Source of the DNA: Cocos nucifera | Lineage: Eukaryota > Streptophyta > Magnoliopsida > Arecales > Arecaceae | Length of the DNA: 64,000 nucleotides | NCBI GenBank assembly: GCA_006176705.1 | Contig: QRFJ01000057.1 | Coordinates: 1,909,178 to 1,973,177, forward strand | Direction: 5' to 3' | Shown: positions 10,330 to 22,947 of the stretch, one piece after another | How positions within the stretch are numbered: position 1 is the first letter of the stretch | Layout of the letters: every line of letters begins with the position of its first letter | The notes under the pieces: generated by a model | What the model was told of the DNA's origin: nothing | What the model saw: only the letters and a program-made list of their open reading frames with translations | The model's database searches: none | Made by a program: the position numbers and the translations under genes

Positions 10330-10610
10330 AGAGGGGTTTAGCCTGCAACCAGAATTGGAATTGAAATTGGAATGGGAATCGGAATGGCCATATCCCACGA
10401 AGTATTTGGTTCGTGACTGGAATCGGAATAGGAATGGAGATTTGAATCTTTAGAGCAGAGTCAAGATTGCATTTTAGGAGGATTAGGCCATTCTCATTCC
10501 ATCCCAGAATCGGAATCCCCCCCCAACCAAATATTTGGAATGAGAGCCATCAATTCTCATTCCCATTTCAGGCCCCAACTCTCCTCAACCAAATACCTCC
10601 TAAGTGCCTT
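10330..10610 (+). repeat. MITE/foldback-like element with GGAATCGGAAT repeats
   Basis: The left half carries GGAATTGAAATTGGAATGGGA-type repeats. The right half carries the complementary CCATTCTCATTCC/ATTCTCATTCCCATTTC repeats, and CCAACCAAATATTTGGAATG is partly self-complementary. This inverted layout is typical of a miniature foldback element. Exact ends and target duplications could not be fixed. Confidence 0.5.
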
Positions 10611-13600
10611 GGCCCCTCCCCCCACCCACTTCTACATGCACAAACATGGACACAGAGAAAAGAAAAATGAAAAATGAACTTCTTTCAAGGAAACATTTCA
10701 TATGTTCATATGAAGTGTTTATCACTAGCAAGTTATATTAAAGGAAAAATTAGGTTTCAGTTTCTGTTTTTAATTTGGATTTCTTTAAAAGATCATTGCT
10801 CTAGACACCCACATACGGAATGGGATTCTTATAGCATGGAAATCTCATGATGCAAATTTAGGTTCATCTCGGGAAGAACCTTTTTTTTAATGTCTTGTTA
10901 GAAAGATGAGATTGTATGGTTGTTATAGTTACATCTATGGTAGGTGTGGCACTTTGATACTGGTCAGCATCTAAAATGACCTAGGCCATGCAAGAGCTTG
11001 GTCACACTCTAGCCAATGGTGAGGTGCCCCATCTAGCAATACGTATGACTCTATTCAACAATTGCATTACACATAAGCATTGAGCATTCCCTTTTTGATG
11101 GCCGCAATACTGAGATCCATGGTGATGGAACCTTTTTCACACTGCTTAGCATACCTAAACCACACCACCTAAGGTTTTAAAAAAGCAGGGTTAGATGTAA
11201 TAGTTATCTGTCTAACCCAATGTACCTCAAACAAACTATATATATATGAGTCCACAAACAATTGTGGAAACTGTTCATATGAGTCCTTCTTTCTGACTTT
11301 GGTGGATGGAATCCTTAATATAAATCTCTCCACATTGTATCTTATTTGTGGCAATTTTAAGAAGCATCTCAGTTGCATCCAATTTCAGGAACCAGACTAA
11401 GCTTATCGAGAAGATTTCAAGAAAGCCGAGCACACATGAATTTTAACAATGGCTTTGGAATCCTAGGAATATCTAAGGCAAAAGTCTTCTGATTATAGGC
11501 TTGGAAAGATTTAGGTCTAAATGGTGTAATTATCAAAAAATATAGCTTATATAACAGGCGGGACAGATGGAGGAATGAGATTTGCAATGACAAAACCTCA
11601 ACACAAAGGGACTCATTTGCAATATGTACATTATACAGGGGCTTCTATGTAAGAATAGAGTTAATGAGTTTGAGATAGTCCCTACAGGCCACTTGTCTGG
11701 ACTAGTTTAAATTCCATAACAAAAAACTTATCTATAATATTTAAATTTAATAGGACTTGGATGTAACTGCTCTTATAACATATTTGAACTTATGTCGACA
11801 CGTGGCTTGCCAAGACTTATTCAAAACTCAAATTTAGTGAGAGGACTTATCTTCTATGCTTGCCTTGAATGGGGGCTCACATGTAATGTTCTTCTTATTA
11901 AGTTTGAACTAGTCATTGCATGCCACATATATACGGGTGGCAATTTACTTTGCCCCATCGGTACCTGGCCTGTCCTTAATGGGGTGGGTTTTAGTCAACC
12001 TGTTTAGAATCAGTGGTAGGATGGCTGTTCGTTCTAAAACTATAGCGGATCTGGGGTGGATGCAGATAATAGCAATGCCTACCTCGAACATGACCTGGTT
12101 ATATATAAGCTTTGATGATTATGATGATAATGGGGAAGAAAGCATGGTGATAGATCATGATCAAGATGAATCATGTGAAACTTGAAATATGGATATCGGT
12201 TAGTCAAAGACATTTGCTAACAAATCAAAAATACATGGGAGACATCCCTCAGGCTTTAATTTAGAAGTGCACACTACATAAATGTAATGGCCTTGGTGCC
12301 TTTTTCCCCACCAAGAAGTAATGATCAGTAAGGTTGTAAATTCAGAAAAAAAAGGGGGAACAAAGGAACTTTATTATAATAAGAGTATAAGACTGAAGGT
12401 TGAAACAAGTAGCAAGCCATGTTAATTCTCTGCTTATGCATCCAACACTTAAGTGACTCCCACCAACATCCAAACCTCGGAAACCAATCCACAAGCTGAA
12501 TGACCTCCTGTTGTAGGTCCAGTGCAAGTCTAACACCCTGTGCATGCAAAAAATGAAAGAGAATTTTATATCATAACTAATGCAAATATGACCTGTTCCA
12601 ACTTGAATGATCATTACTGGATACTGTAATGGATAACTATTGAAAAAGATGGCCAGGACTCAGGAAGACACTAAAGCTCTTACCCTTGGTAACTTCCATT
12701 ACTCTGGAGCTCCTCCATTGGTGCCTGAGGTGACTGATGCTTTGAAGTGGACTAACTTGGATCATCTGGATCTCATATTCAGTGCATCAGGTGCCTTACA
12801 ATATTTATTGACATAATTGCTCCTCCTTTCTTTAGGTCTGCATATGCCCTAGTTCTTCTGCTGATCGCTGTTGTGCTTTCTCCATGAAGATCCCATCCTT
12901 GCCTTCTTCCATCACTTTTTGCCTCTCATGTCAGCTTGTAAGTGTTAAAGAAAGGAGGATGAGAAGAAAGTGAGGGATGAATGTCCAGATGGATGTCCCA
13001 CGAACTGAATGAGTGCCCTACATAGAGCACCATTGCGGATTCGTAGACCCTCAATGTGGAACGTTAGCACCTTCAAGGGATGCTATCAGGCTTTCATGTT
13101 TGATCCCAACTCACCCATCAAATAGGGAATAAAAGAAAGGGGAAATCTCTTCACAAATGAACCAAGATGGAAAGAAAGAAAAGCAAAATGTGAAGATAGA
13201 GAAGCTACATGATGGTGTTCATTTGATTGGATATAAGATGAAAAGCAAAGCCTTGCTTTTATCTTAAGAGCCATGCTATTTGTCAGGTGACTACAAGTAG
13301 AATAAAACTAGAAGATAGATTGACAAACACACAGATAAGCATTTCCTCATAAGTCATTATGAATCAGGAGCTTCACAAGAATAACAATAATAATTAATTG
13401 AACTAAATGATTTTGATTTTTCCTACTATTGACCTATGAAACCAGTTCTAATTGATGCTATGCAGACACCAAGAGAAACCTAGTGACATTGGTTTTTCTT
13501 GCATTCGCATGCTTGAAATTAGTAGAATGTTGAAATGTAGGATCAACAATAACAGATGAAAGGAGGGGATGGCTACAAGCTGTTGGTGAAGTTGTGAGGG

Positions 13601-13905
13601 CTTCTTCAGTTGGGCAAGACTTTATGCAATGATAATTCCTGGAGCTTGTCCTCTTACAAAGGCCTTGTTTTATGGAGATTGGAACTTAGGGCTATAAAGA
13701 GAATTGGATTAGTGGAATGGAACCATCAACCATGGAAGTGGCTGAGAACAAGGGCTTGATGTGATGAGAGTGCCTTTGGCTAATGGGTGGTCTTCATATA
13801 TAGATGTTAACAGGCTAGTGCAAATCCCGGGTACGGATCTGGCAAGTAATTACTTTTGTAAGTTTAAAAAGACTCGGTATGCATGAATCCTGGTCATCGA
13901 TATCC

Positions 13906-14160
13906 AGTCTTGGTTCTTTCCTGAAATATACAAGTCTTGGTTCTTTCCCTTGAGATAAAATCAGGATCTACTGAAGGGCGTGATGGGATTAGGTTCTTCC
14001 CCTAATCACAAAAAAAAAATCTTGTACAAGATGTTGTTAACCTTGATTCTCTCATGAAATAAAGTTCATGAATGCAGAGAGATTGTGTTAGCATTTGTTC
14101 TTTCTCTCCTATATATTCATAGATCTTTTAAGATATTTGCTTTGATTGTGAAGGGGAAGG
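13906..14160 (+). repeat. Dispersed ~260-bp repeat, copy 2
   Basis: It has the same blocks as copy 1, ending TTTGCTTTGATTGTGAAG. It contains an extra internal CAGTCTTGGTTCTTTCC duplication near its start. Confidence 0.6.
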
Positions 14161-14300
14161 CTGTATCTTAGTGCATCTCAGGAAAGGATTAGCTAATATT
14201 TACTTTCTAATTTTAAAATTCCTACCAAAAGAATTAATTTTATAAATTACTTTTATGCATAAATTCTAGACTCCTAGTCTCCTCCTTGCCACTAATATGA

Positions 14301-14375
14301 GTCATGGTTCTTCCTCTCCGAGGTGGAATTTGGTAATGATAAGGATGGATCCTTCCCTCTATGTCTGGCAAGTTT

Positions 14376-14407
<32 letters not shown>

Positions 14408-14580
14408 TTTTTGAGAGAGAGAGAGAGAGAGGTGTGCACAAAGTATTATTAACCTTGATTCTATATCTCAAAATTAAAGTTCATTAACACTTGAAAATTT
14501 TGTTAGCATAAGGATATGATCCCTTCCCTTGCATACAGTCACAAATTTTCTTAAGAGGTTTTCTTTGCTTATGAAAAATA
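14301..14580 (+). repeat. Dispersed ~260-bp repeat, copy 3, interrupted by simple repeats
   Basis: It has the same blocks as copies 1 and 2 (GTCATGGTTCTTCC ... TTAACCTTGATTCT ... TTTTCTTTGCTTATGAA). A poly-T run and a (GA)n run (14371-14432) interrupt it. Copies 2 and 3 lie head-to-tail 395 bp apart. Confidence 0.6.
14371..14432 (+). repeat. Poly-T plus (GA)n microsatellite
   Basis: A T-rich tract with scattered C runs directly into ten GA dinucleotides. Confidence 0.9.
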
Positions 14581-15268
14581 TTGATCAGTATGGAAAGGGG
14601 GCAACCATAGGTAGATAACCAATTATACATCAAGTCCATCCACAACACCTGTAAAGACCCAACCAAGATCAACGATCGAGTGGATAGGAACAGATGGCTA
14701 AATACAGTTTATTTCACTGCCAGAATGGAGTCCTTGGAAGATTAAAAGAAAACATATGGCTGCAATTTTACAACACCCAATAACACTGCATTACTAACAT
14801 GTTTCATGGCGTAATGTGTTACACAGTTAACATCTTTCCTTAATCCGCTTCCATATAGGTTTCCCTAAAACAAATGGATTGGAAGCACAACATGACTGAA
14901 GTGTGCCAGCAATTGCAGCCTCTATCATACAGCACAAGCTCAAGAAAGTAAAAAAGAACAAATTTCTTATCAAAAGAGAACCCTGGATCCTGCAAGCATC
15001 CAAAGTCGATCAATATAACTATGAGAGCTTTACATTGTACCCTTAACAACCTGTCCAGATTGGAGGATTAAAAATAAAGGTAGGTGGTTCCTAATACCAA
15101 AACAATCATACAAGGGCTGCATGTCACCCACAGAACATAGCTTCCATGATCAAGGTTCCTTCAAGCAAAAACAAAGTTCTTGATAAAGATGACAATGTAT
15201 GGTGAAGATGCCAATGAAAATAAAAACAAGCCTGTATACATTTACACAAGACACCAAGCACTTCAGCA

Positions 15269-18200
15269 TCAGCCAGGAACAAAGTAATCCATCTTGTCCA
15301 CAGGAAGATTTAGAACTGATGTTTCCACCTGTAACATGTCCAGAAGATATGATTGTTATTCCATTGTATCCACAGGAATGAAGTATAATAATAATAATAG
15401 TAGTACTAACAATAATAAGGGAATAAATTATTTGTTCTCCGTCCAAAACAGGTTATTATATGTTCTCCAGACATTTGCCTGCCAACTTCACCCATTTAAC
15501 CCATGCATAGAGTTCACTGTATGCTACCGTTTCATATCCTCAGATAGTTTGCGTTTTTTGCCAATATTTGTTTCACTTAGTTTGTAGGTCAGACAACTCT
15601 ACATAATGCACTGAATGTATTTTATCTATTCAGAGTTGAATCATTTGATATCCTATTTGAAGCAGTTTTATGCTTCAATATAGTCTAACCAATATTTTAA
15701 CATCAGAGGATAATCTTTGTGGTCAAAACTAGACAGAGTTATGGCAGAAGGTGGTGAAACACACAATTTCATAACAACAAACAATAAAAGCACCAATTGC
15801 TTCAGAGCTCCACTCCTGTTATTCAAATTTTAAAAGAAACCGTTTGTTTCGAAGGGCTGAAAATGCTCTCAAAGCCAAGAATAACAAAATGAAGAAAGCC
15901 TCAACAGGAAGGCAAAACCTGTCTGTTTGAAATGAATCAAACCTCCGAAGAAATTCAAATCAGAGGTGAACTCAGAGTGGATGTACACTCATGCTAATAA
16001 TATATATCAATTTTTCAGTGGCGCAACTAATAACAAAGTCAGCTGCTGTAGAAGATGCCATAACAGATTAGTCAACCAGCATGCAAAGCTAACAAAGCCC
16101 AGTAATTAACTTGCCAAGTGGCATAAAGTGCATATTTGAGATGTGCACTGCCCCAGATCCAAAATAAGGTTAAGCAACAAATTGAAATCATCAAAGAGGC
16201 CCACTACAAGATATACCTATTTTGTTAACTTTCATATAACCAGATGCTTACCAAAGATGGAAATCATTTCTTCAAAAAAAAAGGTTACTGCTTTCCTAAG
16301 GTTCTCAAAGAATCAATGAAGTTTGTCAGCTGAACTTTTGAACATGGTCAGAAAGAAAAGTAAACTGAATAGTACACAGAAAGGAAACTGTATAAACTAG
16401 AATTAAAGAGCAACTAACTCTAGTGACTATTTCACTAATAGTACAGCATTAGCTAGAATCACATACCTCCTCAAATGGAACAAATACAAAGGGTGTCAAA
16501 CCCCTTCTGTGGGAAATAGCAGGCACATCAGGGTTGTGCGTCTCATCCTCCTGCCAACCTTCTACAACCGCAAGCATGTCTTCCTGATTGCTTATTTCAC
16601 TTTCATTTACACCAGTTGTAAGAAGTTTTAAAAGATCCAGTCGATTGTTTGCCCCAGTTGTAGTACCTCTAAGCCTGCAAAAAAACACCAGTTTTAAAAG
16701 AACCTAGAAGTGCATCCATATATGTGGCATAACAATTTAGCAGTTGATGCATGTAGGTGCACTGAAGCTTCAGCTGCACACTTTAAAGCTAAATGATACT
16801 AGAAGCTACCATAATAACCAGTATTATTAACAGAATACCTTAGAAGCATCCTTAAAAGAGTGTGACGTGAGCCTCGATACAACAGGGCAGCTTCAACCTG
16901 CAAAAAACAGAACAAGATATGGATAAACGAGTCAGAAACTTTCTAGCTTCCTGAAAACAAAGAATTTATCTAGCACTACCAATGTGATAGACTTTTAGAA
17001 GCATGTATTTGGAGAGAGTTTTAAGGCTTTTGAATACAGACATGGTCTTCAGCTAATATGTAGTCACCCTTGAAAACACAGTCTGCCTTAGATGCACGGA
17101 AATTCATGCACTTTGCCACCTCCTTTACTCTTTGAGAAGAAATCTGGTAGGATAAAATAAAACAGTCAGAACAATATATCATATAGAACAAACTTCTACC
17201 GACCACTTTCACCAGTTCATGATTACAACCTTGTAGAGGAACTTCCCACTTGGATAAAATCTCAAGTAACGATAGTAGCAGACCTACAAAGAAGAAGAGA
17301 TAGTTATAGATCAAAGCCTAAAAGGATAGGGCCCACTCGAGGAGAAAATGAATAACCCACATGCCCAATATAAGGATTTGTTTTCTCTCAGTCAATAACC
17401 ATCTGACATGTAAATTACATTGTAAACTGCCCATGGACAATTGCAACAATAAAGCCATAAAAACACATCATACCACATGGACAGGATTTGTAACTTTCCA
17501 CTCTGCAACTCCAGTACGAATATAAGTATTCCTGCTCACGTACAGACCTAATAAAATGACAAAGGTCTAAGTCAGTTTTTTTCCCTTTTCATGCCAATAT
17601 AAAGGTATGCCCGACAATAAACCATAAATGAGGGAAGCTTAATTTAATGGACTGCAGAATCACGAAGAGATAAAATAAGTATGATGTACTTAAACGTTGC
17701 AGGATCCCCTTTTTTTTTTTAAGGAAAAAGAGTATACACAGATCTATGTTAATGATATTTGTACTTTTAACTTTAGAAAAATTTCATTTGTTCTACTTTT
17801 CTAGTCTTGGTGAAAAATGTGATCGTATGAGAATCCCTCTAGTACTTGGTGCAGATACAGTCTTTGTTCATGAACATTCAGCCTACAAGTGATGTCAAGA
17901 TAAAATGAAAGACAAAAAGGGGTTTCGAGAAGAAAAGTTAGCCTTTATTAAGGGGCACCACCGTGGGGAAAGGCAATTTTCCTTCTCAACACTCCTTGTG
18001 TTAGAAAAATTACTGATTTACCAGAATAGCAATAGATGTTAAATCACAAGGACAAAAAGGAACAACTATTATGTAACTTGCTGGCCAATGAAGAATGCAT
18101 TCATTATCTATAACAGCAGCAGACTCAGATGGATATACTATTGTGATGAACCAGGTAACCATATGAAAACTAGTACCCTAACCCAAAGGGGTTTCTGAAT

Positions 18201-19887
18201 GGAAACAATCAAAAAGTCATTATGAGGACTTTGTCTTGAGCACATCGAATGGTGCTTAGGAAGTATTTACCATCACTACGAATCCTTGGCCTCTGAACCC
18301 ACATTTTCCTCCAAGAACCCTCGTACATAGACTGGACAATCTTGTAGTTTGTTTCTGCTCCAGACATCTTCACAAGCAGGTTTATATGTTTCAGTTGATG
18401 TTCTTGCAAATAAAAAATAAATTTTGCTTTAACAGGAATATAAGTACCTGCCAAGTTTTTAGGCACAAAGGGTGCCATAAACTGGGATTACGGATGGTAT
18501 ATCTCCATTTGCGGCAGACACATGCTGCCCTTCCTAAAGTGTAAGGACTCATTCGTGCAAATACCTGTTACGATAATTCATGTCATTACACAAAAACTGT
18601 TAGCAGTGGATGCAATCAGTACTCAGTATATCGCTGAGATATGGGAGCCTGATCTGGTAAGCTAAAAGATACACCAATTCATACAGATGTAGAAAAAGGT
18701 AAATACTGGATAAAAGTAGCACATTGAACATCAAATATACCATATCAAGATCATGGCACACAAGGGATCACTCCACAAAATTGGACCAAATTCAGTGTGG
18801 TACCACAGTGCTATGAATGAAGTATGTGAACAACCCTCACTGAATCAAAACCTTAACATTTTAACATTATATATGGTTTATAGACAGTGACCCAAAAAAA
18901 TATTCTCATGCAACATTTTGCAGTGCTAAAAAATTTCAGCTCATGAAGAAATTATTAATTTGAAGCTCATCAATTATTTTATCGCAAATTAATGATTAAA
19001 ATAAGGTATCACCCTTTTATTCTAAAGCACGTGAAACAAAAATCATGAATAGCTTTTCTTTCAACTTCCTAAATTTATTAAATTAAATTTCATCAACATA
19101 AAAGCATCGTTTCGTTTCCAAATGTCTTCTCGGTAAAAATTAATATACTTATTTTAAAATATTATTAATATGACAAAACAGAAAATTAGTAGATATCTTA
19201 AAACAATTGCATAAAGGAAAGCTTACTGGTAGCACCACTAGAGTTTATTAAGATAACCTAATAAGAGGCGGCGTGCAATGAAAGCCAGAAGAGGCCATGT
19301 TGAATAAGGGGCTTGGGACTTGGATCTCCACGGAAGGATCAAAGTGGAGAAAGGGAAAGACATGTGATATCTTGAATAATAGCGAGCAATAACTAAAGCA
19401 TGCTTTATCTGAAACATGGCCTTTGATGGAAACATGTGGCATTGAAGAATATCTTAAGGCAACCACAAGACAAACAGACCTAGCTAAGCTGGCTAGCATC
19501 CCTCTCCATATGGGAGAGGTCCAGAATTTGAATGCTGAAGGTGGACATCCAACTACGCTTCTTTAAGAGAAAAAAGACGATGACTCATGACATAAGTACA
19601 AACTTTGAGTAGAGTTCCATATCAACTCATAATTCTTATAATCAATTGCCCTTTTTGACTATAATGCACATACTACAGCTTGAACTGACCAACCAAATTC
19701 ATTTTCTCTTGAACCTGACCTGCTTGCCAACTTGGATGCATTCACTTGAACCAAGATGATACCCCCTATTCAAAACATCCAATGTACACAACCCAATAAT
19801 GTAATTTACACTTCTTAGGCATTAAATCTTCTTGATTTATCAGTAGAATGTAGATATCAAGCAGATGTAAGAGCTACAACCAAACAA

Positions 19888-19922
<35 letters not shown>

Positions 19923-21659
19923 GAAGCCATGGAATCTATGTAAAACTTGGGCAAAATGGAAATCTGCATCAAGCTACGTGCTTTAAAAGTACATTGTAGT
20001 CCTCCCAAACATGCTCATCTTATGCAGATGAAACATATTTATTGCATAAATTTCCAATCCATACAGCATATAGATAGTACTTTGATATCTTTCTTTTAGT
20101 GCAAAGTACATGATTGTGCTAAGCATTAAACAATACCTCAAAGAGCAACTCATCCGGCAAAGAACGATGTATAAGGGCTGGATCAGAAAAAGGTTTACCG
20201 CTAACACTTCCAAATGGTGCAACAGGCCGAACCCTAATCCCATATAGATCTAAGGAGAAAACCAAGAATAAGTAACAAATAAATTAAGAAACATCCAAAA
20301 CAATTATGAAGAGACATTGGATTCCTTGAATTATCCAAAGATCAAGTAATCAATAAATTAATAAAGTAGACTGCAATTGCAATCATTTATTGAACAAATT
20401 ATATACAGAAGAAAGGAGCATCTGCACAGGTAAATAACCATCAGTCTCAACATATAGGTACCACAGACTTACTTAGCCAAGGTCTTTCTGTTCCAAGGAA
20501 TTCCACGGTTCTCAAACGGAAGAATGAGCTAACTTCTGAAGGAACTGGTATGGAGATGTCTGCATAAATGCATCAACAATGATATAAGCATGGCAAATAT
20601 CGGATAACAACCAAAGCAGTAAACAATTATCCACAAATGATGCATCAACAATCAACATTTAACAATTTGGTCTTCATTTTCTATCAGCTATCAACCAAAT
20701 GTCAACCCTCCACTCTTTTAAATCTAGGCTTGGGACTGGAACTGGTGGTTTTAACCAAGGACTAAATTTCATAGTAGATTATCTCTAACAATTGAACGCC
20801 TGAAAGCCTTGTTTTCTGATCAAAGAAACCTCAAAGAATGCATTCTATTCTCTCAGGTGTTTCCCAGTTCTGTTCCTAAGTTCATTTTAAAAAAAATAGT
20901 TTTTTAAAAAAATGTTGTTTTTCTTTTAGGGTTTAGAGTACAACCTTTTCCTTAGATTGGGAGGTTTAATCCATTCAGTTAAACCCAAGAAAAGCAAAGC
21001 TCTAAGCATTTATAAACAAGCAAATTTAGAATTCAACCGTGATAATACATTATCAAAACTCAAAAAACTTATCAAATTAGGTCTTTGAGGGCTAAATTCA
21101 TCTTGCTTTACACCGAACCATCGCATGCACATATTAGTACCAATATCCCCATATTACATATCCACATATTCCTAAATTCAAGATAGTGAGAAAGAAGGAA
21201 AATGACAAGGAAAAAAAAAAAGAAAAAACATAAAGCGCTTGGAGTAAATGCAAGGAAAGCCAGAATTCGTGCCGCTTGAAACAATTAAAACTCGAAACCA
21301 CACGATAATCCAAATACTCACGACCACGAAGTAATTGGATAACAATACTAGAACCAATAATATCGACAAATTCATGCGAAAAATCCCTTCTTGACCAGAA
21401 ACCTACATTCAAAACCATACAATCCATGGGCACCAATCGAAAAGTCACCAACTTTATCTCCTTTTTCACCCGCAGAGTCATGCAAAAGCCCAAATAAGGA
21501 ACAAAGTCCCATCTTTTTGAGAGATCGAAATGCCCAGAAAATCCCGAAATTTCCCGGCGATTACGTAGGAATCTCTGTAGCGCATACTAATTTCGATCGG
21601 TTCAAAATTAAGCCAAGATAGAGGGGAAATTCGTAGATAGAGACGCTACCTGAAGCCAT
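15269..21659 (-). CDS. F-box protein, FBXO9-like, eleven coding exons, complete
   Basis: Coding exons in transcript order: 21659-21650, 20559-20473, 20249-20137, 18564-18448, 18367-18271, 17547-17474, 17283-17230, 17143-17042, 16897-16839, 16674-16467, 15328-15269. All joins keep phase and the sum is 981 nt = 326 aa plus TGA. Residues 62-105 (SLPDELLFE|VFARMSPYTLGRAACVCRKW) are an F-box, which binds SKP1 in SCF ubiquitin ligases. The rest is the FBXO9/Hrt3-type C-terminal domain: SWRKMWVQRPRIRSDGLYVS, then VCYYRYLRFYPSGKFLYK, then RLRGTTTGANNRLDLL, ending NLPVDKMDYFVPG. Human FBXO9 has an N-terminal TPR-like part that is absent here, as in plant homologues I recall. The first coding exon is only 10 nt (ATGGCTTCAG). 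All donors are GT; the one after DYILAEDH is weak (GTCTGT). The substrate is unknown. Confidence 0.9.
19890..19919 (+). repeat. Poly-A run in an F-box gene intron
   Basis: About 29 A in a row on the plus strand (poly-T on the coding strand), within the 1.57-kb third intron. Confidence 0.9.
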
Positions 21660-22947
21660 TGGAATAAGAGATCGATGGATTCCTGTCTAGTTTCGACCTC
21701 GAGGGCGGAGAGAGAACGAACGAGTTCCAGAAAACCTCGACATATCCCTCCGTGAACCGTTGCGAAAGCCGAGGACCGACAAAAATAAAACCCCGGTCCC
21801 GCCACCAAATCCTAACGGTTCATTTCCACACGGACGACTGTGATTTCTTCCAGTCGATGAGTGAATCTTCCCGGGGTTTGGGACGTCGGGGGTCCCAGGT
21901 TGCCGTCTAGAATCATCTTCCCGCCTGATCATCCCCGTAGGTTTTAGTACAGACTTCTGATCCGAACCGTTCGATTCGCCTAATTTCGTCCTGGCCGCGA
22001 CATGTTCTCGCCTCGCCTTGGTTTATTTGACTTGGCAGGGTAGGAGAGCCCAACCTAACCCAATTCAAGAGAAATACTTCCTGCACCATGGGCGGTGCAT
22101 AGCTCATGCACGGGACCGGAGTGCACAAAGAATTGCCCCCCAATTCATAGGTCTGGTCTGTCTGGGCTACAACCGCCAAATTGTGTTGGATTTTGGGCCG
22201 AATCCACTAGTCCATTACCAATTGCACCTAAATTAGGTTGTAACTTTAAACTAGAGAGGTCCAATTTGCCAATCACAGCCGTCCATTTATTGCACGAAAA
22301 CCATGACTGCCCGGGCCTTACGAACATATAGGTCATGTGAAACCATACAGATCCCTCTTAATCATGGTCCTTATGAAGTACACCAAGCAGCCATGATTGA
22401 TTGATGGGTTGGACTTCTCCAATCTTAGAGCAGATGCTCACTCATTGCTCATCTCAGCAGGACAAACATTATAAGATTTGTTCCAACCCTTCCAAGGAGT
22501 TGATAGAGAAGAATGTTTCCACTCGAGCCTTTATCTCCTCCAGAATGACAAAACGTTGAGCATGCGATTATTGAATGAACATCAAATAAATATCCAAATG
22601 TTATGAATTGCATAACATAATCGGAAGGTTGCTCGCACCGCTTGAACGAAGAAAATATACAACATGCCTCTACTCCTCGCTTATATGAATTTTATAATTT
22701 TCTAGCACTGCATCTCTCCATGATAAGCTGCAACATTTTTTTATGTATATATCCTTGTCCATATTTATATCCAAACCTTGTGCTTTAAATGATCATATAA
22801 AAAGTTTGCATGTCACTGCTAACTTTCTGAGTGACGAAAATTAAGATCCTAGCTAATAAAAATTATTTGGATTATGGACACACTTCAACACGCAGGGGGT
22901 CCTTATGTCCTTTTAATAGCATGGCAAGCTTTTTAACACATCATGAT
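21660..22947. other. F-box gene 5' leader/promoter and intergenic DNA
   Basis: The stretch just right of 21659 is GC-richer and probably holds the 5' UTR and promoter of the F-box gene on the minus strand. No clear TATA box was picked. The frames between 21.7 and 22.3 kb overlap one another on both strands and match nothing, so no gene is called. Confidence 0.45.

Larger units (their letters stand above)
9109..15268. other. Intergenic region between two converging genes; repeats only
   Basis: It lies between the 3' ends of the acetyltransferase (+) and the F-box gene (-), so both 3' UTRs fall here. I see a foldback/MITE-like segment at 10330-10610, three copies of a ~260-bp dispersed repeat, and T/GA simple repeats. 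A short frame at 12649-12816 starts MARTQEDTKALTLG but has no splice or family support. No RNA gene was recognised. Confidence 0.6.
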
